Shown here piece after piece: positions 15,328 through 23,806 of a DNA stretch of 29,529 nt (the first letter of the stretch is position 1; every line of letters starts with the position of its first letter). The position numbers and the translations under genes are program-made. The notes below the pieces were generated by a model, which had not been told where the DNA came from, ran no database searches, and saw only the letters and a program-made list of their open reading frames with translations. The stretch comes from an uncultured beta proteobacterium (lineage in GTDB: Bacteria; Pseudomonadota; Gammaproteobacteria; Burkholderiales; Burkholderiaceae_C): assembly GCA_903886165.1 (NCBI GenBank), contig CAISLL010000122.1, positions 1 to 29,529 on the forward strand, in the 5' to 3' direction.

Positions 15328-16392
15328 TCAGGCGACACTGGCTTGTGCATTCGCCACCGGTACGCCAAAAAACCCGCGGCGAACCAATCCAAGGTAACTG
15401 GAGGCTTTATTGCCCCCGCTGCGACGAGCAAAACCAACTGCCTTCTCGGTTTTTGCAATGCAACTGTCGGGAGAATCGTCTGACAGCACGGTGGTAAAGC
15501 CACAACTCACAGTAACCCGACCGACCTTGGAAAAGTTGTATTTCTCGACGTTGACGCGAAAACGCTCGAACGCACCCAATACCAGAGCTTCATCCGGGCA
15601 ATGCAACAAGACCCCAAATTGGTCACCGCCAAAGCGGTAGAGCCGGTCGTAGGTACGAAACGTGTTGCTTAACATGCGCGCCACACGCTCCAGCACGTCT
15701 TCGGCCACACCGCGCCCAAAGCGCTCGGCAATCAGATCAAAATTGTCGATGTTCGCGCAACCCAGCCAATAGTTCACGGGCACCCGGTGGCGGCGCTCCT
15801 GACCAGGCAGGGCCTCGTCCAAAGACGCGCCGGCGGCGTCCTCAAGGTCTTCCAGCACCGCACTGTAAAACGCATCATCCAGTGATTTGCGGTTGAGTAG
15901 ACCGGTCATCGGATCGCGGTCGCTGTATTCCAGCAAGCTGTACATATTGCGGTAAATACGTCGCAGGTTGTCGACCAGCAGCAAATTGTCATCGCTCAGC
16001 GGTCCCTCCGAATGCAACTCCAGAACGCCCTGGTCGTTTTCCCGCAGCTGCGAAAACAAGGGCAGCATGTTGATGCGCGGGCCATCTGGCCCCGCCCAGG
16101 CAATTTCGACCCGGTCGCGCAGTTGCAGGCTCCTCAAACGGTCTGGCGCGTCTTCAAGCTTGACCAATGAAGAGAAATCGACCCGAAGCGGGTCAATCAC
16201 CCGACCTCCCCCTTTGGCATCGAGTCGGGCCACTTCGAGCCAGCGGCTCTCGCCCTCTTCACGCATTACCCTGGCAATCACGATGCGGTTCACAGGCAAC
16301 AAGTCAAGCAGGGCTTTGGAGAGGGTCAGCTCCAGCAAATCGCGGTCACGGTGGTCAGTCAGCCTGACAATGTGTTCAATGTATGTGCTCAT
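15328..16392 (-). CDS. GGDEF-domain protein with altered signature (GGDQF)
   Basis: The protein has 354 residues from the ATG at 16392. Residues 1-150 look like a GAF-type sensory domain (for example LLPVNRIVIARV, IEIAWAGP-like strands), with no membrane segment, so it is cytoplasmic. The GGDEF domain begins at DRDPMTGLLNRKSLDDAF (about 158-175), has the metal-binding aspartate in ANIDNFD (about 216), and carries GGDQF at 255-259 instead of GG(D/E)EF. The Glu-to-Gln change removes a residue needed for catalysis in characterised diguanylate cyclases, and no RxxD inhibitory site is obvious. It could be a c-di-GMP-insensitive scaffold, a GTP binder or a weak cyclase. The stop lies 134 nt before the truncated antiporter start. 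Confidence 0.85.
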   Translation of the reverse strand: MSTYIEHIVRLTDHRDRDLLELTLSKALLDLLPVNRIVIARVMREEGESRWLEVARLDAKGGGRVIDPLRVDFSSLVKLEDAPDRLRSLQLRDRVEIAWAGPDGPRINMLPLFSQLRENDQGVLELHSEGPLSDDNLLLVDNLRRIYRNMYSLLEYSDRDPMTGLLNRKSLDDAFYSAVLEDLEDAAGASLDEALPGQERRHRVPVNYWLGCANIDNFDLIAERFGRGVAEDVLERVARMLSNTFRTYDRLYRFGGDQFGVLLHCPDEALVLGAFERFRVNVEKYNFSKVGRVTVSCGFTTVLSDDSPDSCIAKTEKAVGFARRSGGNKASSYLGLVRRGFFGVPVANAQASVA

Positions 16393-16484
16393 GGGCAAAT
16401 CATAGACGTGAAATGACGATCCGTCACGCTTGGGGGCCGGACAAAACGGGAACAATGCGCGCCTGATTCAGCCACAGCATTCAA

Positions 16485-17780
16485 TCAGGCCTTGCGGCGC
16501 AGCCTGACCTGCGCCGCACTGCGCCAGGCCGCCGCCGCCTGGACCTCGTCACCCTGACGTTGTGCCAGCTCGGCCAGCATTTGCCAGGCACGCGTTTCCA
16601 GCCCGACATCCTGCAGCCTCGGCAATGAGATCTTGAGGAGCTGATGCGCCTTGCCCCACAGTTGCAGATGCAGACAGGCCACCCCTGCCAGATACTGCAG
16701 GACAGCATCGCCGGGATAGGTGGTTTGTGCATGTTCAATGCGCGATAACCATTGGGCGTCAATGGCATCTTCCGTGGCCGCAAAGCCGTTCTCCATCACA
16801 CGAACCAGCATGACTTTTTGCTCCGGCAACATGCTTTGCGGCAAAGTGACCATGCGTTGCCACACCGGCATCAACCATTCAAAGGCCGTGTGCGCCGGGC
16901 CACCCAGGCGCAGCCAGCGACCGGCTGCGGCACAGGCCACTTCAGGCAGGTTTTGCTCACTCTCCTCGAGTTGCAACCAGACCCTTTGCAGTTGCTCCAG
17001 GTCAAACGCACTTTGGAGCCACTCCTGTGCCAAAGAACGCAACAAGCCCTGCGCAGAGGCTTGTGAAAAGGCACGGTGCTTGGCCAACAGGCGCGCTGTC
17101 TCCAGTGCCAGCCCGGTCTTGCCCGCCAAACGAGCCACCTTCAGGCGCAAACGCAGCGCCACAGTGCGCCTGGCCACACCAGAGGGCAATTGGTCCAGCC
17201 AATTCAACGCCGCCGTTGAATCATGTTCCTGCAAAGACCAGCGCACTGCCCGCAACAACAAACCATCGCGTGTGCCGCCGGCATCGTTCCCACCGGCCTG
17301 CGACAAGGCCTGCTGGAAATGCAACTCGCGTGTCGGCAAGTCCTGCAAGGACTGCGAACTCTCCGCTGCCAACAGATTTGCCAGCACGCGCAAGCGCGTT
17401 GCTTCAGGCCAGACTTCACCACTTTGCGCCAGGGCTGCCTCACGCGCCAACACGTTTTGCGCCGCTTTCCTCGCACGCAAGAAACGCCCGGCCACCAGGT
17501 GCGCCATCGCCTCCAGCAGCGCGGCATACATCACTCGCTCCTGATGGCGCAAACGCCACAAGCGAGCTTGCGCAGGCAGTGCAAACAGGGCCGACAAAGC
17601 CTTCAGTGCCAAGTGCATCAACACAAACAACAGACCCAACAGCAGCACCACCATGTTGAGCGACAAATCCACCCGATGCGGCGACCAGAACACCGTGATG
17701 GTGCCGGCATTGGTGCTGACGAACAACGCAAGCGCCGCAGCCACCCCGAACAGCCCCAGAAACCACAAGGCCACACGCAT
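16485..17780 (-). CDS. hemY: HemY-type membrane protein with TPR repeats
   Basis: The protein has 431 residues with two N-terminal transmembrane segments (about 4-24 and 42-62) and a long helical TPR-like domain, containing repeated A/L-rich helix pairs and WQMLAELAQRQGD near the end. This is the HemY_N family found at the end of hemCDXY operons in beta- and gammaproteobacteria. It is not the protoporphyrinogen oxidase also called HemY in Bacillus. Its exact role in tetrapyrrole synthesis is not settled; scaffolding of pathway enzymes at the membrane has been suggested. The start lies 2 nt after the hemX stop, so it is coupled. No family feature seems missing. Confidence 0.92.
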   Translation of the reverse strand: MRVALWFLGLFGVAAALALFVSTNAGTITVFWSPHRVDLSLNMVVLLLGLLFVLMHLALKALSALFALPAQARLWRLRHQERVMYAALLEAMAHLVAGRFLRARKAAQNVLAREAALAQSGEVWPEATRLRVLANLLAAESSQSLQDLPTRELHFQQALSQAGGNDAGGTRDGLLLRAVRWSLQEHDSTAALNWLDQLPSGVARRTVALRLRLKVARLAGKTGLALETARLLAKHRAFSQASAQGLLRSLAQEWLQSAFDLEQLQRVWLQLEESEQNLPEVACAAAGRWLRLGGPAHTAFEWLMPVWQRMVTLPQSMLPEQKVMLVRVMENGFAATEDAIDAQWLSRIEHAQTTYPGDAVLQYLAGVACLHLQLWGKAHQLLKISLPRLQDVGLETRAWQMLAELAQRQGDEVQAAAAWRSAAQVRLRRKA

Positions 17781-17782
17781 GG

Positions 17783-18865
17783 TCAGCGACCCGCTGCAGC
17801 AGTGGCCAGCACCGCCAGTGTGTCATCCACTCGCGGCAACTGCAGGGTGCGCATCTGTGTCTGAACCTGTTGCAACAACACTGCCGCAGCCTGCGATTTA
17901 CGCGAATTGGTTTGGAAATATTTGCCCAGCATCGCTTCAACATCTGCCAGGTCGGAGCGAGCCGATTCGATTTGCCGCGCCAACAGACCTAATCTGGCGT
18001 TAAGCAGCTTCAGTTTCAGGTTTTCACGCAGAAAAAAAGACTGTTCAGGCGACAGAAGGGCCGCCTCGGGGGCCTCAATGCGACTGACACGCACCAAACC
18101 ACGGGCCTCGTCGAACATGATTTTCAGCCCCTTTTGCCACCATCCCACAGGCGGCTGCGGTGGCGCCACCAGACTTTTCTCCTGCTGCCGGGCTGGTGCC
18201 ACGGCATTCGCAAGCGCCAGATCATCTGCCAGTCGCACCAATTCATCGAGTTTGATCAACATGGTCGGTGTGTCGCTCACCGCGGACGATTTGACGCGGT
18301 CAATGTCGCGCGCTATGGCGCGCTGCAGCAGGGCCAGGCGGGGCTGCGCCGCCCGCACAATGCGCTGATCGGCACTTTTCAGCGCCGCCAGCAAGGGCTC
18401 GACACTGCCTGTCAACTGGGCTTGCTGCTGAGCCAGTCGCAGGGCCGCCTCAATGTCGACCACCAGGTTTTCGTCACGCGAACGCGACATGCTTTGCATC
18501 AGCTCATCCAATTGGCTGCGCTGCAGCGCAACCTCACTCAACCGGGAATCCATCACGGCTGCGCGCGCCGCCGTGTCTTGCGCCGTGGCCATGGCCTGCC
18601 TGGCCAGCGCCCTTGCCTCCACTGACTGTGCCTGAGCCTCGGCACTCTGGCGCGCCAGTTGCTCCTGCATGCCCGCGACTTTTTGCCACAACAGCCCGGT
18701 TGCCAGCATGGCCACCAAGGCAACTACACCGACCACCACGGTGACGGTTTGCGGCACAGGCTTGTGGTTATGCAGATGGTTCGGTGGCCCTGATGCCACG
18801 TGCAGGCTCGCCGACGGGTCTGCGGGTGTCTTGTCAGGCGTGTCGGGAGCAAGCTCAGGGTTCAT
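17783..18865 (-). CDS. hemX: HemX-type membrane protein
   Basis: The protein has 360 residues. It has a short cytoplasmic tail rich in proline and histidine (PPNHLHNHKPVP, 27-38), one transmembrane helix (about 40-60), a long coiled coil rich in Ala/Gln/Glu (about 61-125), and a periplasmic helical domain. Family members were once annotated as uroporphyrinogen-III C-methyltransferase, but no SAM-binding motif is present, so that activity is not supported. The start at 18865 forms an ATGA overlap with the hemD stop, and only 2 nt separate its end from hemY. Co-expression with hemCD is certain in layout. Its function is unknown beyond this context. Confidence 0.9.
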   Translation of the reverse strand: MNPELAPDTPDKTPADPSASLHVASGPPNHLHNHKPVPQTVTVVVGVVALVAMLATGLLWQKVAGMQEQLARQSAEAQAQSVEARALARQAMATAQDTAARAAVMDSRLSEVALQRSQLDELMQSMSRSRDENLVVDIEAALRLAQQQAQLTGSVEPLLAALKSADQRIVRAAQPRLALLQRAIARDIDRVKSSAVSDTPTMLIKLDELVRLADDLALANAVAPARQQEKSLVAPPQPPVGWWQKGLKIMFDEARGLVRVSRIEAPEAALLSPEQSFFLRENLKLKLLNARLGLLARQIESARSDLADVEAMLGKYFQTNSRKSQAAAVLLQQVQTQMRTLQLPRVDDTLAVLATAAAGR

Positions 18866-19674
18866 GACAGGGATTCTATCGACGCCAAGACATCTGCAAA
18901 GACCGGGCGAGCCTGTGCCACCACACCAAAACCAACAGCACGGGCAGCCGCAGCGATGCGCGGGTGCGTCGCCACGGCACGTGCGGCTGACCAATCCTGC
19001 CCTGGCAAGAGGGCCTGCAAATGAACCAAGGCTTCGGCGCTGCTGAACAGCCAGACCGAGCCATCAGCTGCGCCAGCGGTAGCAAACGCTCGCTGTTGCG
19101 CTCCCCAGACCGGCGCGCCGCGCTGGTATGCCACCACAAAATCCACCTTGACGCCGGCATCTGTCAAACGTTGAGCCAGCCAGTCACGCCCGACGCCGGT
19201 GTCACCCACCAGGGAGACGCCGTCAGCGGCCGCGCTGTCACCCCGAACAATGAGCACCTTGTCGCCCGCATGGACCTGGGTCTGCACCAGCTGCCAAAGC
19301 GCCTCAGAGTCGAACTGCCCGGCTTGCTCTGATGGGCTGTCGATCAAGTGTGCTGGGATGCCGTTCTCAGCCAAGGCTTGCGCGGTGCCTGGCCCAGTTG
19401 ACCAAGCTCTAATTTTTATAGCTTTATCCCAATATAAAACATGGTCTATGGCCGTATTTTCTCTAAAAAAATAATTCACAGCATGGCGGCTGACGAACAT
19501 GGCTGCGGCATAACTCTGCAGGCGCTGCCAGACTGCGTGTACTTCGGTCTTGTCGGCCAGACTGCGCACCTCAATCAAGGGCAGCGCCAGCGCGTCATGC
19601 CCCTGTGCGCTAAACAGGTCAACCCAGGCCTGCGCCTGTGGCTGTACCCGAGTCACCAGCAGCCGCTCGCTCAA
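18862..19674 (-). CDS. hemD: Uroporphyrinogen-III synthase HemD
   Basis: Cyclises hydroxymethylbilane into uroporphyrinogen III, the branch point to haem and sirohaem. The 270-residue protein begins with LLVTRVQPQAQAWV, has LPLIEVRSL in the first lobe and DGSVWLFSSAEAL with GFGVVAQARPV in the second, the usual weakly conserved HemD pattern. The start is an unusual TTG (19672-19674) overlapping the hemC TGA as TTGA; no better start is visible, so translation is probably coupled. Residues about 72-87 (TAIDHVLYWDKAIKI) are encoded by a dispersed 46-bp element inserted in frame in the first lobe, just before the RAWSTGPGTA segment. Whether this affects activity is unknown. Confidence 0.93.
   Translation of the reverse strand: MSERLLVTRVQPQAQAWVDLFSAQGHDALALPLIEVRSLADKTEVHAVWQRLQSYAAAMFVSRHAVNYFFRENTAIDHVLYWDKAIKIRAWSTGPGTAQALAENGIPAHLIDSPSEQAGQFDSEALWQLVQTQVHAGDKVLIVRGDSAAADGVSLVGDTGVGRDWLAQRLTDAGVKVDFVVAYQRGAPVWGAQQRAFATAGAADGSVWLFSSAEALVHLQALLPGQDWSAARAVATHPRIAAAARAVGFGVVAQARPVFADVLASIESLS
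19415..19460 (+). repeat. Dispersed 46-bp element, copy 3 (inside hemD)
   Basis: TTTATAGCT, 19 variable bases, then GGTCTATGGCCGTATTTT. The left arm is identical to copy 1 and the right arm differs at three positions; the spacing is identical. It is strongly AT-rich inside a GC-rich gene and is read in the opposite direction to hemD, encoding about residues 72-87 without a stop or frame break. Confidence 0.75.
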
Positions 19675-20633
19675 CCCGGGTCACCCGCACCTGCTGTCAA
19701 GTGCGCCAGCGTGCCGCCCTGCGCCAGCACCTGGCGGCGCAGTTCTTGCGCAACTTGCAGCCCCAAGCCGGTCGCACTGGCCAGATCGCTCACCGGGCCG
19801 GTCAAGTTGACGCGCACCAGCGGCAGCCGCCCCTCGGTGTCCCCCCAGGCGGCATCAATTGTCAATTGATCTTGCGCCAGTGTGGCGTAGGCGGCCAGCG
19901 GCATCGAACAACTGCCCCCCATGGCACGGCTCACTGCGCGTTCTGCGGCCACGGCGAGCCAGCTCGTGTGGTCCACCAGAGGCGCCAGCGCCGCGATCAC
20001 ATCGGCACGGTCAGAGCGCACCTCAATGCCCAGGGCACCTTGACCCGCAGCGGGCAACATCACCGACGGTTCAAATACGGCACGAATCCGCACCTCCAAC
20101 CCCAAACGCTTCAAGCCAGCTGCAGCCAGCACAATGGCGTCATACTGCCCCTCATCCAGCTTGCGCAAGCGGGTGTCAAGGTTGCCGCGCAATGGCTCAA
20201 TCTTCAGATCAGGCCGCAGCGCGCGCAACAGCGCCATTCGACGCAGGCTTGAGGTGCCCACCACCGCACCCTGTGGCAAGGCATCCAGGCCGACGTAGTT
20301 GTTTGAGACAAACGCATCACGCGGGTCTTCGCGCAGCATCACACACGCCAGATCAAAGCCTTGCGGCAACTCCATTGGCACGTCCTTCAGTGAATGCACC
20401 GCCAAATCAGCTCGCCCCTCTTCCAGCGCCACCTCAAGCTCCTTGACAAACAGGCCTTTGCCACCGACCTGGCTGAGGGCACGGTCCAGAATCTGGTCGC
20501 CCTGGGTGGTCATGCCCAACAGCTTGACGCCATGACCCATGCCGGTCAGAAGCGACTGCACATGTTCAGCCTGCCACATAGCCAAGCGACTCTCTCTGGT
20601 GGCGATGGTGAAGGATTGGTTGGTGTGACTCAT
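19671..20633 (-). CDS. hemC: Porphobilinogen deaminase HemC
   Basis: Hydroxymethylbilane synthase: joins four porphobilinogen units on a dipyrromethane cofactor. The protein has 320 residues from the ATG at 20633 (MSHTNQSFTIATRESRLAMWQ). Key features are HSLKDVP (80-86, catalytic Asp84), GTSSLRR (126-132), LRGNLDTRL (148-156), PAAGQGALGIE (194-204) and the cofactor-binding Cys242 in GGSCSMPLAAYA. Longer upstream frames run into the ppc gene on the other strand and are rejected. It is the first gene of hemC-hemD-hemX-hemY and diverges from ppc, with about 100 bp between the start codons. In Pseudomonas, hemC is likewise close to algR. Identification is firm. Confidence 0.97.
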   Translation of the reverse strand: MSHTNQSFTIATRESRLAMWQAEHVQSLLTGMGHGVKLLGMTTQGDQILDRALSQVGGKGLFVKELEVALEEGRADLAVHSLKDVPMELPQGFDLACVMLREDPRDAFVSNNYVGLDALPQGAVVGTSSLRRMALLRALRPDLKIEPLRGNLDTRLRKLDEGQYDAIVLAAAGLKRLGLEVRIRAVFEPSVMLPAAGQGALGIEVRSDRADVIAALAPLVDHTSWLAVAAERAVSRAMGGSCSMPLAAYATLAQDQLTIDAAWGDTEGRLPLVRVNLTGPVSDLASATGLGLQVAQELRRQVLAQGGTLAHLTAGAGDPG

Positions 20634-20737
20634 ATAAACAGGCGCGAGGCCGTAACCTCTTTGTAATCTTTTGGCAACCCGGAATGCTAGCATGGCTTCT
20701 TGACGATGCGTATTGCCCCATGCCCCTGAGAACCGAC

Positions 20738-23700
20738 ATGACAAAGCCCAACCCTGCACTGCCCCAAAAAACCCTGCTTGCCACCGAGCGCCCGCTGGTC
20801 GAGGACATTCGTTTGCTGGGACGCATATTGGGTGACGTGATTCGCGAACAGGAAGGCGACGATGCCTATGCATTGATCGAGCAGATCCGCCAGCTCTCTG
20901 TGAGTTTTCGCCGGCATGCCGACCCGGTTGCGGACCGCGCGCTCAACAAGCTGCTCAAATCTCTCAGCAGCGACCAGACCGTCAGCGTGGTGCGGGCGTT
21001 CACCTATTTCAGCCATCTGGCCAACCTGGCCGAAGACCGCCACCACATCCGCCGCAACGCAATCCATGCGCGCGCCGGGCACAGTCGCCCCGGCAGTATT
21101 GAGTTGACATTGAAGCGACTGGACAGCCAGGGCATCACCCCGCAAGCCATCAGCGACATGCTGGCGAACAGCTTTGTCTCACCCGTACTCACAGCCCACC
21201 CCACTGAAGTGCAACGTAAAAGCATTCTGGATGCCGAGCGCGCCATTGCACAACTGCTGGCGGTGCGAGACGACATCCTAGCGCAGGCCGCCGCCAACCA
21301 AGTCACGCATGATGCCCTGACCCCGCGAGAACTGGCCAGCAACGAGGCACAGATGCGGGCCCGCGTGTTGCAACTGTGGCACACCCGCTTGCTGAGGTTT
21401 TCCAAACTCACCGTGGCCGACGAAGTGGAAAACGCGCTGAGTTATTACGAGTCAACCTTTTTGCGCGAAATTCCCAAGCTTTACGCCAGCCTGGAGCGCG
21501 CACTTGGCGCGCACCCGGTGCACAGCTTCCTGCGCATGGGGCAATGGATTGGTGGTGACCGTGACGGCAATCCCAACGTCAATGCGCAAACCCTGACGCA
21601 TGCGCTACGCCGTCAGGCCGAGGTGGCGTTGCGACACTTTCTGACCGAAGTGCACTACCTTGGGGGTGAGTTGTCCATGTCGGACATGCTGATGGACTTC
21701 TCGCCCGAAATGCAGGCCCTTGCCGACCACTCACCCGACCGCAACGAGCACCGCAAGGACGAGCCGTATCGACGCGCCCTGATTGGCGTCTATGCCCGCT
21801 TGGCCGCCACTTTGAAAGCCTTGACCGGTGGCGAAGCCGCCCGTCACGCCGTGCCGCCACAAAACCCTTACCAAAAGCCCGAGGAGTTGCTGCGCGACCT
21901 GCGGGTGATCGAGTCCTCCCTGCTAGCCCAACACGCCCATGCCATGGCCACACAGCGCCTGCAACCACTGATTCGCGCAGTGGAAGTGTTCGGCTTTCAT
22001 TTGGCCACCGTGGATCTGCGTCAAAGTTCCGACCAACACGAGCTGGTGATGGTCGAGTTGCTGGCGACTGCACGCATCACGCCCCACTATGCCGCGCTGG
22101 ATGAAGCCGCCAAGTGTGGCTTGCTGCTGCAGCTGTTGTGTGACGCACGCCCCTTGCGTGTGGTGGGTCATGGCTACAGCGCCCACGCGGTTAGCGAACT
22201 CGGTATTTTTGAAGCGGCCAAGCAATCGCGTACCCAGTTTGGCACACAAGCCATTCGCCACTACATCATCAGCCACACCGAAACAGTCAGCGACCTGCTG
22301 GAGGTGATGCTGCTGCAAAAAGAATCCGGGCTGATGCAGGGCACGCTTGACACGCAGGCCGTATGTGACCTGATTGTGGTACCCCTGTTCGAGACAATTG
22401 AAGACCTGCGCAACGCCTCCGGCATCATGCGCGAGTTTTACGCCCTGCCCGGCGTGCTGGCGATGGTCCAACGCGGTAGCAAAGACCAGTATGGTGAACA
22501 AGACATCATGCTGGGCTACTCCGACAGCAACAAAGACGGCGGGATTTTCACCAGCAACTGGGAGTTGTACCGGGCTGAAATCGCGCTGGTCGAGGTGTTT
22601 GACAGCATCAGTGAGGGTGGCAACCCGGTCCAGTTGCGCATGTTCCACGGCCGCGGCGGCACCGTGGGGCGCGGTGGTGGCCCCAGCTTTGAAGCCATCC
22701 TGGCGCAGCCGCCCGGCACCGTGCGCGGGCAGATCCGGCTGACCGAGCAGGGCGAAGTGATTGGCTCCAAGTACGCCAACCCCGAAATTGGCCGGCGCAA
22801 CCTGGAAACCCTGGTGGCTGCCACCCTGGAAGCCACCCTGTTGCACCCCACCCAATCCGCCAAACCCGCCTTTCTGGATTGCGCCGCTGAGCTGTCATTG
22901 GCCAGCATGGCGGCCTACCGCAGGCTGGTGTATGAAACTCCCGGATTTACCGAGTATTTTTTTGACGGCACGCCAATTCGGGAAATCGCCGAGCTGAACA
23001 TTGGGTCACGCCCGGCGTCCCGCAAGGCAACACAAAAAATCGAAGACCTGCGTGCCATTCCGTGGGGCTTCAGTTGGGGCCAGTGCCGACTGACCCTGCC
23101 TGGCTGGTTTGGCTTTGGCAGCGCGGTGAATCAATTTTTGAACCCGCCGCAGGCCACCGCCAAAGTTACCCAACAACGCCTGGCGCTGCTGCAGCAGATG
23201 CAAAAACAATGGCCGTTTTTCAGCTCCTTGCTCTCCAACATGGACATGGTGATGGCCAAGAGCGACCTGGCACTGGCCTCGCGTTACGCCGAACTGGTGG
23301 ACGACAATCGTCTGCGCAAGAAAATCTTCACCGCCATTGAGCAGGAATGGCACCGCACCGCGCAGGCACTGGAACTCATCACCGGGGACAAGGAACGCTT
23401 GACCCACAACCTGGCCCTGCAACGCTCGATTCGCCACCGCTTCCCCTACATTGACCCGCTGCACCACCTGCAGGTGGAACTGGTGCGCCGTTACCGCGGA
23501 GGGCAAACCGATGAGCGCCTGAAGCGCGGCATTCACATCTCGATCAATGGCATTGCTGCGGGGTTGCGCAACACCGGGAAATTACCAGGAGCCTCACACC
23601 CTGCGCACCAACCCGCGCACGGCAGCCAGTTGGCGTCGCGAGACGGGAAGCAATTCGTTGATACCATCAAGCCGCACCGCCCAGCCGTCGCCCTCTTCGG

Positions 23701-23806
23701 GGTCATGGTGCCGCTCCAATGCGCGCACCGCCCGCCGGGCCACCAGCGCATTTCGGTGGACGCGCAGGAATCGGCTGGCATGAAGGGTTTCAAGTTCAGC
23801 CAGTGA
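20738..23806 (+). CDS. ppc: Phosphoenolpyruvate carboxylase with an abnormal C-terminal extension
   Basis: Carboxylates PEP to oxaloacetate, refilling the TCA cycle. Catalytic motifs are intact: LTAHPTEVQRKS (His154), GYSDSNKDGG (about 592-601) and FHGRGGTVGRGGGP (about 636-649). The start at 20738 gives MTKPNPALPQ; another ATG at 20720 is possible. PEPC enzymes normally end with RNTG as their last residues. Here that Gly codon ends at 23578, is followed by AAA instead of a stop, and the frame continues 75 codons to 23806, entirely antisense to the end of algR. The extension has no recognisable domain. A single A-to-T change at 23579 would restore TAA. The PEPC C-terminus sits in the active-site region, so an extension may matter. 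A sequencing error is possible. Confidence 0.95.
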   Translation: MTKPNPALPQKTLLATERPLVEDIRLLGRILGDVIREQEGDDAYALIEQIRQLSVSFRRHADPVADRALNKLLKSLSSDQTVSVVRAFTYFSHLANLAEDRHHIRRNAIHARAGHSRPGSIELTLKRLDSQGITPQAISDMLANSFVSPVLTAHPTEVQRKSILDAERAIAQLLAVRDDILAQAAANQVTHDALTPRELASNEAQMRARVLQLWHTRLLRFSKLTVADEVENALSYYESTFLREIPKLYASLERALGAHPVHSFLRMGQWIGGDRDGNPNVNAQTLTHALRRQAEVALRHFLTEVHYLGGELSMSDMLMDFSPEMQALADHSPDRNEHRKDEPYRRALIGVYARLAATLKALTGGEAARHAVPPQNPYQKPEELLRDLRVIESSLLAQHAHAMATQRLQPLIRAVEVFGFHLATVDLRQSSDQHELVMVELLATARITPHYAALDEAAKCGLLLQLLCDARPLRVVGHGYSAHAVSELGIFEAAKQSRTQFGTQAIRHYIISHTETVSDLLEVMLLQKESGLMQGTLDTQAVCDLIVVPLFETIEDLRNASGIMREFYALPGVLAMVQRGSKDQYGEQDIMLGYSDSNKDGGIFTSNWELYRAEIALVEVFDSISEGGNPVQLRMFHGRGGTVGRGGGPSFEAILAQPPGTVRGQIRLTEQGEVIGSKYANPEIGRRNLETLVAATLEATLLHPTQSAKPAFLDCAAELSLASMAAYRRLVYETPGFTEYFFDGTPIREIAELNIGSRPASRKATQKIEDLRAIPWGFSWGQCRLTLPGWFGFGSAVNQFLNPPQATAKVTQQRLALLQQMQKQWPFFSSLLSNMDMVMAKSDLALASRYAELVDDNRLRKKIFTAIEQEWHRTAQALELITGDKERLTHNLALQRSIRHRFPYIDPLHHLQVELVRRYRGGQTDERLKRGIHISINGIAAGLRNTGKLPGASHPAHQPAHGSQLASRDGKQFVDTIKPHRPAVALFGVMVPLQCAHRPPGHQRISVDAQESAGMKGFKFSQ

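Noticed and set aside
16410..16435. TGACG/CGTCA inverted repeat upstream of the GGDEF gene as an operator
   Set aside because: Only 5 bp per arm and no second copy; it could occur by chance.
21923..22855. 310-codon frame antisense to ppc
   Set aside because: Shadow of the ppc coding sequence, rich in Gln and His as expected from reversed codons.
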